Part shown: piece after piece, positions 35,621 to 44,656 of the stretch | How the letters are laid out: every line of letters begins with the position of its first letter | How positions within the stretch are numbered: position 1 is the first letter of the stretch | Source of the DNA: Paenibacillus senegalimassiliensis | GTDB taxonomy: Bacteria > Bacillota > Bacilli > Paenibacillales > Paenibacillaceae | Assembly (NCBI RefSeq): GCF_001486585.1 | Contig: NZ_LN909044.1 | Coordinates: 310,001-374,000 of the forward strand | Reading direction: 5' to 3' | DNA: 64,000 nt | The notes under the pieces: model-generated | Told to the model about the DNA's origin: nothing | The model's input: the letters and a program-made list of their open reading frames with translations, nothing else | The model's database searches: none | Program-made: the position numbers and the translations under genes

Positions 35621-35637
35621 CCCCGGTTTCCCGAGGG
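35621..35637 (-). terminator. Hairpin after the giant internal protein gene
   Basis: A 6-bp GC-rich stem with a GAAA tetraloop, then TATTTATATTTG on the minus strand, 10 bp past the gene at 35648. Confidence 0.6.
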
Positions 35638-35647
35638 CGTGAAGCCT

Positions 35648-38600
35648 TTAATATGGTATTTGATCGCGGGCCAAGCCATTGCCCATCTCAGCCATGCGGT
35701 TAATGCGCCCCTGTAGTTCCCGGAGCTTGGCGCGCTTGTCAGCATTGCTTATGTCCTCGTCGCCCTGAACCTCGCGGATCTCTTTACGGACGGCGGACAT
35801 ATTCGTGCTGATCTTATTAAGTCTTTTGCGAAGCGGGTCGCTGTACCACTCAGGCAGATCCCGGAGCGCCCGATCTGCATAGGCTTGGTCAAGCTTATCT
35901 TTGTAGTTATAGAACTCCGTTGAAAGATCATTACTGAATACAGGATCGGCGGTCATCTGCTGCGACAAGGCATAGCCCACATCACCACCAGGCGAGAGTA
36001 GCGGCTGACCGAACTGACCGAGGAACCCGGAGTACTGCCGGACTAAATAGTCCAACTCTTTCGGGCTCTGTTCAAACGGTGTTCCCAAGGTCTGCTCACC
36101 AATCCACCGAGCAATGTTGGTTGTCTTGGCATCAGCTTGTAACCCCGGAGACAGGCGCTCCAGATTGCCCGGCACAATAGGTGCGCCGCTGAATGTCTCG
36201 TTGGCCGCTATATCAGCGACGGGGCCGAGGATCGTATCACCAACAACTCCTAGTAGGCTATCCGTGAGCCCTCCGCCCTTGACCGCCCCTTGTATGCCTG
36301 GAGGGAGTAACGTCGTTCTCAGCCGGTCGGCAAAGTCCCGGAATGCTGCCGGGTCCTCTTCGGCCAGCAACCGCATGAGCCGTTCTGGGATGTCTGAGAA
36401 GATCGTTCCTTGCTCCTGCGGTTTTGCTATCTTGATAAACGTACCATCTCCACGAGGGATAAGCAGAAACGCATCCTTTGTCCGGTTACTCAGTTGCTGG
36501 TAATTGGGGTCATCGTGATTGACCGCGTAAAGAGCTAGCGTTGGAAACGTGATTGCTAGAGCCGTCTTGACAAGGGCTTTAACGGGATCGTCCCGGTAGG
36601 TACGCAGCGTCTTGTCCATCCCCTGAATCGCTGCGTTGAAATAAGGAAACACCTTATCTACTTCGCCGGACAACTTCCCGCGCCGTTTAAAGTTTACGGT
36701 CAGGTCCTGCGCTTCTTTCAACGCCGCTTGAAGGTCGCCGCCCTGCTGCTGAACCCGTTTGAATTCAGCCAAGCGAGGAGCGATCTCCACTGTGTTAAGG
36801 AAGTTCTCGTAAGCGTCTATGCCCCGTGCTATCCCGGAGCGAGCCCCACTTTGTGGCAGCACTCGGCGTTTACTCTGAGCCAGTAGGTTACGATCTGCTG
36901 CGATAGCTGAAGCGTGACCGCCACCGACGTTTAGAAAATCTTTGTAGGAACCTTTGTTACGTGCAATGTCTACAGCAGCTCCGAACAAATCCGCTGCGAA
37001 GGAAATAGGGTTATTGCTTGTCTTACTGGCAATGTAGGCCTGCGGGATATCTCGTAGTAGGTTACGGGTCAAGGTGAACACTGGGTTGCTACCTGTTGTC
37101 AGTAGCTTCATGGTGTTGGTCAACTTGCCCACCGCCCCCAGCAAATAACCGGACTGTTCCGGCCCCAGTGCCGTCAGTGCCCCGAGCAAATCCTTATCTT
37201 TGATTTGCACATGTACGGGCTGTCCGTCTACCAGCGCCCGAACGATATTGTCCTTGTCGAGCTGCGTCCGCTGCATCGCCTTATCAAAGTCAGCGGAGAA
37301 CCGGAACAGCAGTTCATCCAACCCGCCCTCGTCCATGACGATCTTGGAGATATCGTCTACCTTCTCTGGCTGCTTGACTACAGTCGCCCAGGGCTCGAAT
37401 GCTTTGGGGTTCTGCTCGATGTTACGCACGTACTGCTGCATGACCTGGTTGCGTTTTGCTGTTTTTACATAAGCATCCACGTTTTCTATGATGGCCTCGA
37501 TGGGGCTAATAATACTGCGCTGTGATCCTCCCTCTTGGTATCCCTTGACCGGGTTAGATTGATTACCATAGCCTTTCTTCTTACCGCCACCGACCATTTT
37601 CCCCGTTTTCTCAAGCTGGCTAAAATATCGTTTATTAGGTACAAAAAATGGATTCTGCTGTACCCAGGCATCCAATATATCTTGCGGAATCACACCAGTG
37701 TCAACAAGCCATTTTTGCCCTAGCTCCCTCTGGAACGTATACAGCCGATCCGACATTTCCCGGAACTGCGGAAACATTTGTTCATATTCTGCTACCTTCT
37801 GCGCCCCGTACTCCGGTGACCAAAGTAGATCATCGCGGAATACCTTCTCTCCCCGTTCATATCGCGCGGGGGCGTGCTTATTGAGCAGGTAGTCCTCAAA
37901 ATCCACATAGATGTCTTTGTTACGTCTCATGAGCGGGCGTAGAGGTGCGAGTATGTCCTTGAGTGAACCCACGGCCTGGCCGTTAGCCTCCGTCACGACT
38001 TTACCCGCTGAATCGACAAGGCCGTCTGTGATAATCCGCTTCGATATCATATCTGCCCCGCGTGACGCCAAGCCAAGGTCGTGTATACGCTGGCTGGCTG
38101 GGATGGACTCGCCCATGATATCCTCCAGTATTTTATCCTGACGGTTAAGCGGGTGCAGGTCATCCACCAGCGCCGTATAGATTCGGTCGGTATTAACTGT
38201 CAGTCCCTTTGGTTCCTTAAGCTGGCGGCTGACCAGTTGTGACCGCGTGTCCGTCTTAAGAGAGTCGTAGGGATTCGTGCGGCTGAACGGTGTGATTCCA
38301 AGACCGTTCTGCGGATCAAACTGCCCCGGTCGCAGAATAGGAGCGGCGTTAGGGTCGATCTCCGGCAACGGCGAAGCGCTACGAGGCGTAGGTTGAAACC
38401 TCTGGCCTTGTGTCAGTAGATTAGGCTCGCGCACCAACGGATCAAGCCCAACAACTCCGCGCATGCGTTGCGTCTCTCTGCCTTGCTGCAAAGCATTAGG
38501 AGAGATGCGCCGGGGGCCGCTCAAAGCCCGCTGAAGGTCATAACCCATATCTCGGGCAACCTGGTTAGCCACCTGCTCTAACGACATGTTGTTACGGATG

Positions 38601-39796
38601 TCATTCGCAAGGCTGCTCATTTGCGTGTAATCCATCTGCCGTATCTCGTTGAGCGGTATGTCACTACCCAGATTAGCCTGAATCCATCTTGCCAGCTCCC
38701 GAGGAGACTCCAGCGGCGGGGTCATGCGCTCCGTTACTACAGGCTTGATATCTGTCAGGATTCTATCCAGCGAAGCTCCCGAAGCCACTCGTGCTGTAGT
38801 AGGTCCTGATGTCTGCAGCAACTCGTTGAAGTAGGCATCCACCTGTTGCCCCGGTGAAGTAGCGGCTTCCGTTGCTAACCCTCTGCCAGGGACGGTAGGT
38901 AGGTCAGTGTTGCGAATTCCCTCCATCAAGGCGTTGCCTACTTGCCTATTAGCTAGTGCTCCCTTTGCCGCCGTCACTAAGCCAGCGCCTGCGCCTGCAA
39001 GAGCCGCACCACCTAATGCACCCAGCGCCGCTTGTCCGGCTAACTCTCCGGTATCCGGTTGCCCCGCTGTCAGCGCAAGGGCTGGGCCCTGTATCGTGCC
39101 TGCTAGACCTTCTCGTACTCCCTCGCGTGCTATAGCTTGCGCGGTCTGCGGCTTGAATCTATTGGCTAGAGTATTAGCAATGGCTGTCTCTGCCCGCTGT
39201 AACCTTGGCGTAGCGGCGGCCAAGTCGTCAATAGCTCGGTAAGGTGCGGTCAAAGCCCCGCCACCGACGGGAGCGCCTGTTGGAGCAGCTAGCAATAAGC
39301 CTGCACCTAAGATGTCGGCTGTCTTATTAGCCACAGGCCCCAGCTCTGGGCGTATCGTCGCTGGTTGTCCACCACTCATGATATTGTCTGGCATGCTGCC
39401 CGCCCGGGAAACAAAACGACCCACGGGGTTACCGTAGGTCAGCCAGTTCATACCTTTTGCATAAGCCTTGATAGGGGCAGGGGCGCTGCTCTGCTCAATG
39501 TCCTGTGACCTACGTTCATACTCTGTGGCAGGTTGCTGACTCAATCGTTCCTGCTGAATCTGCTGCCCGCGATACTGCGCCGAGCCGATTAAGTTCATCG
39601 GGGTGATGTCACCGAAGTTTTGTTGTAATTCGGCCATCGGGGTACCCTTTGAAGCGCTTGTATAAGCTTTCAACGCTTCCGTTCTAGGGTTAATTAACTG
39701 CGTGGGTTGAGATTGACTTAATTCCCCGCTTTTCAAGCGTTGACGTGCCTCGTCTGCTCTCTGCCTGCGCTGAATCAACTCCGCTCGTGTAGCCAC
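35648..39796 (-). CDS. Giant phage internal virion / DNA-ejection protein (LPD38-like)
   Basis: A 1382-residue protein, the largest in the phage. It begins with a basic Gln-rich stretch (1-100). Gly/Ala-rich hydrophobic segments follow near 155-185 and 250-285, either able to enter a membrane. The long helical middle and a region around residues 890-1000 (TTGSNPVFTLTRNLLRDIPQ) resemble the LPD38 domain of large polyvalent phage proteins. No enzymatic motif was found. Its place beside a transglycosylase and before the lysis genes fits internal proteins that podoviruses inject to carry DNA through the envelope. The GTG start follows GAGGTGG. Confidence 0.65.
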   Translation of the reverse strand: MATRAELIQRRQRADEARQRLKSGELSQSQPTQLINPRTEALKAYTSASKGTPMAELQQNFGDITPMNLIGSAQYRGQQIQQERLSQQPATEYERRSQDIEQSSAPAPIKAYAKGMNWLTYGNPVGRFVSRAGSMPDNIMSGGQPATIRPELGPVANKTADILGAGLLLAAPTGAPVGGGALTAPYRAIDDLAAATPRLQRAETAIANTLANRFKPQTAQAIAREGVREGLAGTIQGPALALTAGQPDTGELAGQAALGALGGAALAGAGAGLVTAAKGALANRQVGNALMEGIRNTDLPTVPGRGLATEAATSPGQQVDAYFNELLQTSGPTTARVASGASLDRILTDIKPVVTERMTPPLESPRELARWIQANLGSDIPLNEIRQMDYTQMSSLANDIRNNMSLEQVANQVARDMGYDLQRALSGPRRISPNALQQGRETQRMRGVVGLDPLVREPNLLTQGQRFQPTPRSASPLPEIDPNAAPILRPGQFDPQNGLGITPFSRTNPYDSLKTDTRSQLVSRQLKEPKGLTVNTDRIYTALVDDLHPLNRQDKILEDIMGESIPASQRIHDLGLASRGADMISKRIITDGLVDSAGKVVTEANGQAVGSLKDILAPLRPLMRRNKDIYVDFEDYLLNKHAPARYERGEKVFRDDLLWSPEYGAQKVAEYEQMFPQFREMSDRLYTFQRELGQKWLVDTGVIPQDILDAWVQQNPFFVPNKRYFSQLEKTGKMVGGGKKKGYGNQSNPVKGYQEGGSQRSIISPIEAIIENVDAYVKTAKRNQVMQQYVRNIEQNPKAFEPWATVVKQPEKVDDISKIVMDEGGLDELLFRFSADFDKAMQRTQLDKDNIVRALVDGQPVHVQIKDKDLLGALTALGPEQSGYLLGAVGKLTNTMKLLTTGSNPVFTLTRNLLRDIPQAYIASKTSNNPISFAADLFGAAVDIARNKGSYKDFLNVGGGHASAIAADRNLLAQSKRRVLPQSGARSGIARGIDAYENFLNTVEIAPRLAEFKRVQQQGGDLQAALKEAQDLTVNFKRRGKLSGEVDKVFPYFNAAIQGMDKTLRTYRDDPVKALVKTALAITFPTLALYAVNHDDPNYQQLSNRTKDAFLLIPRGDGTFIKIAKPQEQGTIFSDIPERLMRLLAEEDPAAFRDFADRLRTTLLPPGIQGAVKGGGLTDSLLGVVGDTILGPVADIAANETFSGAPIVPGNLERLSPGLQADAKTTNIARWIGEQTLGTPFEQSPKELDYLVRQYSGFLGQFGQPLLSPGGDVGYALSQQMTADPVFSNDLSTEFYNYKDKLDQAYADRALRDLPEWYSDPLRKRLNKISTNMSAVRKEIREVQGDEDISNADKRAKLRELQGRINRMAEMGNGLARDQIPY

Positions 39797-39806
39797 TCAT
39801 ACCACC

Positions 39807-40199
39807 TCAATTCCCTAGTATTTTACGAATATAGTTTTGGGTTTCTTTCGGAGCGTGATTTATCCAATTGTTTCCGTATTTCTTGACGGCTTTATCTACG
39901 TTTCCTCCGCCCCAATTGTATCCGGCTAAGGCCTTTGAAATGTCACCGTCGTACTTAGCTATTAGCCCGCTGAGCATTTTGCCTGCGGCGTCCGCCGCTT
40001 GGTTAATATCATAAGGGTCGATGCCGTATCCTCGGGCTGTAGCGGGCATGAACTGGAACATGCCTGACGCACCACTCTTACTGTTTTTAGCGTTTGGATT
40101 GAATCCCGATTCTGCGCTAGCTACAGCAGCCAAAAGACCGTCAGGCAGTCCATATCGTTTAGTTGCCGTCGAGATTAGGCCAGTGTATTTTGACGGCAC
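39807..40199 (-). CDS. Virion-associated lytic transglycosylase (SLT)
   Basis: A 130-residue goose-lysozyme-like SLT domain. Catalytic Glu30 is in VASAESGFNP, followed by SGMFQFMPATA and the AGYNWGGGN loop. It cleaves the glycan chain from within or beside the injected particle and is distinct from the amidase used for lysis. It sits between two presumed internal proteins, as in P22- and T7-like virions. GTG start with GGAG at 11 bases. Confidence 0.9.
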   Translation of the reverse strand: MPSKYTGLISTATKRYGLPDGLLAAVASAESGFNPNAKNSKSGASGMFQFMPATARGYGIDPYDINQAADAAGKMLSGLIAKYDGDISKALAGYNWGGGNVDKAVKKYGNNWINHAPKETQNYIRKILGN

Positions 40200-40213
40200 A
40201 TTTACACTGGCTC

Positions 40214-41680
40214 CTATTTTCCCGGCGAAGACATCCCGATTTCCTTATCAAATCCGTCTATATCATCTCTGGATAACCCGAGGGACATCATAACTTGATC
40301 GTCTTGGCCCAGGGGAAGCCCCATACTGCCCACAAATTCATAGACCTTCTTCTTGGTTACCGGATCTTGCGGGATAACCGTTCTCCCGTCATCAGTGTTT
40401 TTTGAAAACCGTTGACGAGCGGCATCAAGTATCTGTGTGGGGGTCATGCCGCTATATTCCGGAGATGTACTTCTCAAACGATCCTGTTCGAGCGAAACCC
40501 ACTGGCGGTCATTGTCATCCCATCCTAGAGCCACTTGCGCCTCACGGTAAGCCTGCTGGTTATTCTCTTGAAGCATATTAAGCGCATAGTTTATACCAAA
40601 TTGCTGGGCACTTTGATCAAATGCCGCCCGCCACTGCTGGTCCGAGATAGCGTCTCTCGCTTGCTGGTAGGCGAATTGCTCTTGCGAGAACCCTTGATTA
40701 AACGATTGGCCCTGACGCTGCAAGTCGAGCTGCTGCCCGGCCAGTGTACGAATGCTAGGAGCCGTTTGACTTGCCGTGGCAAAGTCAACATTAGCCCCGT
40801 ATGCGGAAGCGTCTACTCCCATTTGGCTAAGCATAGCTCGCACACCGTCAGCCTGATTGCTCAGCCGAGAGCGATCAGCCGCTGTGATTCCTGGAGCCTC
40901 TGCTTGCTGCTTGAGCGTGAGCAACTGGTTGACCAATCCTTGAGCTTCTTCGCCGCCCGGTAGGTAGCCCGTCAGCCCTGCACGAGTGTTGGTGTTATCG
41001 ATCCCGCGCTGATCTTCTGACAGGTACATTGATGCCACACTACCCACATTAGCTAATTGCTGATCTTGACGTTGCAAGTCATTGAGGTAGCGCTGGTAAG
41101 CAGCCTGCTCCAGTTGAGGGGCAATCTCCGACTCAACGCGGCCCATCTCCTGGGATGCAATCTCACCCATCCGGTCTGACGTGATAGTGCTGTTCAGAAT
41201 ACCCCGGCGGTTCATCTCCGCTTGAGCTGCGGAGTTTCCTTGTTCAATATTGGAACGAGCCCGCGACACGGCCGTCTGATAAGCTGGGTCGGAATCGCGA
41301 TCATATGAAAATGGTGTTGCTTCACGCGTAGCAATCTGTCGCATCAAGTCCATGAGCTCCGTTCCTTGGGAGGAGTTACTGGCCCGCGACGCTGCCGACG
41401 TAGCTCCAAGAGCCGAAGATGCGGCGGGTGTAGAAGCTTGTGGTGCTGTTGCGGTCGGTGCCTTGTATCCGAGGTTTGTGGTCAGGTACTTCTGCTGGGC
41501 CGAAGTATCCTCCCCCGCTGCTTCGCGTGACGCAATGGTGCGTAGCGCCCGCTGAATCTCAGCCTGACGATAGTCATCGTCGCTACTGATGCGAGACTGG
41601 TTCTGCTCAATCTGCCTACGTGTTGACGTGTTAGCCGTATTATAGTTAGCCCCGCCTCGTCCCAAATCCGATACAGCCAT
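40214..41680 (-). CDS. Putative internal virion protein
   Basis: A 488-residue Gln/Ala/Arg-rich, mostly helical protein with no recognised domain. Repeated short motifs such as QQLANVGSV, RQDQQLA and RQGQSFNQGFSQEQF suggest long amphipathic helices. Position (between tail genes and SLT) and composition match the smaller ejection proteins of podoviruses. No signal or membrane segment is present. The function is inferred from place only. Confidence 0.55.
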   Translation of the reverse strand: MAVSDLGRGGANYNTANTSTRRQIEQNQSRISSDDDYRQAEIQRALRTIASREAAGEDTSAQQKYLTTNLGYKAPTATAPQASTPAASSALGATSAASRASNSSQGTELMDLMRQIATREATPFSYDRDSDPAYQTAVSRARSNIEQGNSAAQAEMNRRGILNSTITSDRMGEIASQEMGRVESEIAPQLEQAAYQRYLNDLQRQDQQLANVGSVASMYLSEDQRGIDNTNTRAGLTGYLPGGEEAQGLVNQLLTLKQQAEAPGITAADRSRLSNQADGVRAMLSQMGVDASAYGANVDFATASQTAPSIRTLAGQQLDLQRQGQSFNQGFSQEQFAYQQARDAISDQQWRAAFDQSAQQFGINYALNMLQENNQQAYREAQVALGWDDNDRQWVSLEQDRLRSTSPEYSGMTPTQILDAARQRFSKNTDDGRTVIPQDPVTKKKVYEFVGSMGLPLGQDDQVMMSLGLSRDDIDGFDKEIGMSSPGK

Positions 41681-41709
41681 AATAAAACCCCTCCTTTGGG
41701 CATAAGAAA

Positions 41710-41732
41710 AGAGCCCTCACTGGGAGGACTCT
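41710..41732 (-). terminator. Hairpin between cargo pair and internal proteins
   Basis: AGAGTCCTC and GAGGGCTCT on the minus strand form a 9-bp stem with one mismatch, followed by TTTCTTATG. It overlaps the stop codon of the small membrane protein gene. Confidence 0.65.
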
Positions 41733-41926
41733 GATATGTTTTTCCATAAACCTTCATTAATATTAAGCACTTCCGTTTTCCCAGTTAGCGCATTAACTCG
41801 TACAGGGGTTATATTGTCCCCTCTCTTTATCTCAAGATACCTATATTGTCCGGGATATACCAATAAGATGTATAACAAAAATACCAAAGCCATGAAACTC
41901 AATGAAATTTTAATCAAATTATTCAT
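41717..41926 (-). CDS. Small membrane protein in the phage late operon
   Basis: A 69-residue protein with one N-terminal membrane helix (IKISLSFMALVFLLYILLVY) and an outside domain (QYRYLEIKRGDNITPVRVN). Not recognised. ATG 41926 overlaps the stop of the exported protein upstream by 8 bp, so the two are coupled; an upstream ATG at 41959 would be within that gene. It is not a virion component by any visible feature. Confidence 0.6.
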   Translation of the reverse strand: MNNLIKISLSFMALVFLLYILLVYPGQYRYLEIKRGDNITPVRVNALTGKTEVLNINEGLWKNISESSQ

Positions 41927-42452
41927 TGTTAGATTCCAATTTAGCCTTTTGGTCCTCAAGTTCTTTCAGGCGTTCCTGAGTGGCCTTAAGCTTCTCTTTA
42001 TCAGACTCAATGCTTGTTTTTAGCGACTCTTGTATATTCTCGTATTTTGGGTCTCCCAAGACCTCTTCTGACTGGAGAATGCTTTTTTGGTATACGGTGA
42101 TGTTCTTCTGAGCAATTTCTATAGCCCTATTGATATTATCTAACGAAGGGGTGGCTTTTTTAGGATCGATACTTTCCTTTGTTAACTCGTCAGTTTTATT
42201 CAAAACAACATCCTTCCCTTCTAACTCGACTGAAAATCCAGCAGCTTCAGTAACCGCCCTTACGGGAGCATAGGTTGTATCATTAACAATGATACCCTTT
42301 CCAATCTCAGAACCGTCTTTTAAAGATATATTATTTACTGCTTGGACTTTGCTCCCAACAAGATTCAACACGTTGTCCGCAAAAGCCGTGGTGGATGTGG
42401 CGAAAACAATTCCCGCAACAAAGAAAGCAATATAGTTTACATATTTTTTCAT
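41919..42452 (-). CDS. Exported protein with stalk (Cu-amine-oxidase-N-like) domain
   Basis: A 177-residue protein with a signal peptide (MKKYVNYIAFFVAGIVFATS, cleavage near AFA-DN). A stalk-type domain follows (GIIVNDTTYAPVRAVTEAAG, about residues 50-85) and then a long coiled coil (about 105-177). Such domains are common in Paenibacillus cell-surface proteins. GGAGG before ATG 42452 decides the start. It stands between tail and internal-protein genes, although virion proteins are not secreted by Sec. This suggests a cargo gene that alters the lysogen's surface. Confidence 0.75.
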   Translation of the reverse strand: MKKYVNYIAFFVAGIVFATSTTAFADNVLNLVGSKVQAVNNISLKDGSEIGKGIIVNDTTYAPVRAVTEAAGFSVELEGKDVVLNKTDELTKESIDPKKATPSLDNINRAIEIAQKNITVYQKSILQSEEVLGDPKYENIQESLKTSIESDKEKLKATQERLKELEDQKAKLESNNE

Positions 42453-42515
42453 TTTGCCTAACCTCCGTATACCATTTTCCACCAATATACCACGACTCTT
42501 ACTTTAATAAAACCT

Positions 42516-43190
42516 TTATCCCCCGAGAGCGGATATGCGATTAGAAAGATCGTCAAGCTTTTGTTGCAAGGATTCACCCGTGAAACCATCTACGAAATAA
42601 TAGAAGTCATCAACCTGAACGGACTCCCCAATTCCACATTCTAAACTCAAGCTGCCAATCTGACTACGGATTGTTATGTCTCTTGTAGAATTCAAGACGG
42701 TGAACCCACTATCATTAGATAGTGTGCTTCTATCACCACTGGACTCCATGTACAACATAGGGCTCCCTCCAAAAGAGGGGAGCAGAGAAGCATACTCTGA
42801 CGAACTATATTTAGCCGACAATTCGTTTGTAGCAGAATTAAACTCACATCTCGGGTACCCTCTGCTCGTAGTAATATATGAACCAAATATCTCTATGGCT
42901 TCTATCAGTCCCGCAGTGATATGTCCCAAGTTAGCCGATATAGCAGACAGCTGGTCAACGATCATGTTACCCGCCGTAATCGTATTCGCCGCTACCTTAT
43001 CCCCGGTGATGGTCCCGGTTACTAAGATATCCCCGTCTACTTCATTGAGGTTACGTGTGTCCAAGTTGTTCAGCAGATACGTAAGTTCCTCCGTCAAAAT
43101 GATATAGGCGTTAAGCAATTGTTTGACCAGCTTACCCGGATCCTGTTCGTTTGGGTCTACACTGGTCGTTGGTATATTCACGTTAGCCAT
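42516..43190 (-). CDS. Phage tail fibre-like protein
   Basis: A 224-residue protein whose first half has the repeat-like strip LVTGTITGDKVAANTITAGN and then LGHITAGLIEAIEIFGSYI, common in trimeric tail fibres and side proteins of Gram-positive phages. The second half is beta-rich and ends in a short coiled coil (LQQKLDDLSNRI). The ATG shares one base with the stop of the hub gene. Exact position in the tail is unknown. Confidence 0.65.
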   Translation of the reverse strand: MANVNIPTTSVDPNEQDPGKLVKQLLNAYIILTEELTYLLNNLDTRNLNEVDGDILVTGTITGDKVAANTITAGNMIVDQLSAISANLGHITAGLIEAIEIFGSYITTSRGYPRCEFNSATNELSAKYSSSEYASLLPSFGGSPMLYMESSGDRSTLSNDSGFTVLNSTRDITIRSQIGSLSLECGIGESVQVDDFYYFVDGFTGESLQQKLDDLSNRISALGG

Positions 43191-44599
43191 TAAGAACCCC
43201 TCCTTGATACCTCTTTAATAATCCGATGCACCTTGACCCGGCCTGTGCCGTAGAGCTTGAGCCTATACCACACGTCCGGTGTGCGCACGATAACGGGCAC
43301 GCGCAAGCTACGTATTTGACCGCTGCCGTTGGCTTGAGTAAATACATTCGACCATTCGCCCCCTTCAGTACCCGGGGCATAGTCCACATTAAGGGAAGCT
43401 CCTGGATCGATGTCGGCCACGATCCGTAGTCGGTGAATTGCCTTATGTGCTGTTTCGTCTCCAAAGCTCATGGGTTTAAGTTCGATGTGCCAGTCGATCG
43501 CCGTGCCGTTATCGGTGGCACCGCCCATGCGCATGATACGCCCGTCGGCGGTGGCGAAGTAGAATTCTTGGCCGTCCAAGTGGTAGGCCGTGGCGACATA
43601 GCTCTCGACCCACCAGGAGCGCTGCACAAGGTCGTATTTAAGTGTCACGTTAGGCAGCGTTGCTGTGCCAGTGACCAACGAGAGATACACGAAACGGCCA
43701 TCAGTACCCGCTACGCAATGCTGAGCATAGGCGGGGTTGATGTCTTCGATATATCGCTTAATCGGGTCGCTAATACGCACGGGAGCCGATCCGCCCATAT
43801 AGTCATAGAAGCCGTCAGGGCCAAGCCAATACAGTGATTCCCGCGTGGGAACGATAGTCCGGTCGGCAATACAACCAACGCCGAAAGGCTGAGTCATGGA
43901 AAAGTTGGTGCTGTCCTCGCCAAACAGCTTGTGCATTGTATATTTTTTGAACAGTATCACGTGGTTGTTGAAGCCAACCAGGCCAGAAGGCTTTTCACCG
44001 TCCTGGGTCTCGACTGTAATTTTACCTGTGCCTGTGTACTTATTAGTGGATGTCCAATCAGCAGCATCTCGTAAGCCCGAGTACCAAAGTAGATTATCGT
44101 TAGTACCAGCCATAAAGAACCGGTTCGAGTACGTAGCGATGAAGGAACTGTTAGGCCTGGCTGCTGAAAGAGTGGTTAAGGTGGATCCGTCGTACTGCCG
44201 GAGTTGCAACGACCCATCGATGAAATACAACTTATCACCATTGAAGAACATCGCCGCATCCCACAGCCGGTTGACGTTGGTGTCGTTATACTCGTATACT
44301 GCCGTCCAGCCTGTCCCTGCTGCCTTGTACAGCCCACGACTATTCCCGCAGTACCACACACCTAGGAACTTAAATATCCGGTTGGTATAGCCCGAATGCG
44401 TGCGGAATAGAGAGTATCCTTCCCTAGTCTGCAACGTGGGATAAATAAAAGAATCCACATTGAGCAGAGACGTCGCTTGACTGTCCTTGATCTCTATGGA
44501 TTCTGTTGATTGATTAAGCCCATCAGCTATAGTGACGATAGCCTGCTTTGACTTTGATGGAGATTCGACCCAAGGTCTCAAGCCGTCCACTCCCTTCAT
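43190..44599 (-). CDS. Tail hub / DNA stabilisation protein (P22 gp10-like)
   Basis: A 469-residue, beta-rich protein close to P22 gp10 (472 residues) in length and position. Repeated short blades (YCGNSRGLYKAAGTGW, WLGPDGFYDYMGG, FATADGRIMRMGG) suggest a propeller-like fold. In P22 this protein plugs the portal channel after packaging and carries the spikes. The assignment rests on size, order and fold pattern, not on a strong sequence match made here. Confidence 0.6.
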   Translation of the reverse strand: MKGVDGLRPWVESPSKSKQAIVTIADGLNQSTESIEIKDSQATSLLNVDSFIYPTLQTREGYSLFRTHSGYTNRIFKFLGVWYCGNSRGLYKAAGTGWTAVYEYNDTNVNRLWDAAMFFNGDKLYFIDGSLQLRQYDGSTLTTLSAARPNSSFIATYSNRFFMAGTNDNLLWYSGLRDAADWTSTNKYTGTGKITVETQDGEKPSGLVGFNNHVILFKKYTMHKLFGEDSTNFSMTQPFGVGCIADRTIVPTRESLYWLGPDGFYDYMGGSAPVRISDPIKRYIEDINPAYAQHCVAGTDGRFVYLSLVTGTATLPNVTLKYDLVQRSWWVESYVATAYHLDGQEFYFATADGRIMRMGGATDNGTAIDWHIELKPMSFGDETAHKAIHRLRIVADIDPGASLNVDYAPGTEGGEWSNVFTQANGSGQIRSLRVPVIVRTPDVWYRLKLYGTGRVKVHRIIKEVSRRGS

Positions 44600-44606
44600 A
44601 AGAAAT

Positions 44607-44629
44607 AGCCTTGCTGAATCAGCAAGGCT
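44607..44629 (-). terminator. Hairpin after the tailspike gene
   Basis: A 10-bp perfect stem AGCCTTGCTG/CAGCAAGGCT with a 3-base loop, followed by ATTTCTTATG on the minus strand, 28 bp past the spike stop codon. Confidence 0.65.
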
Positions 44630-44656
44630 TGTTGCGCTAAATGATCCAAAAGTTCA

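Noticed and set aside
42453..42515. A separate promoter for the exported cargo protein (TTTATT, 16 bp, TATATT).
   Set aside because: Both boxes are weak and the spacing is short; it was not strong enough to list as a feature, though it would fit the cargo idea.
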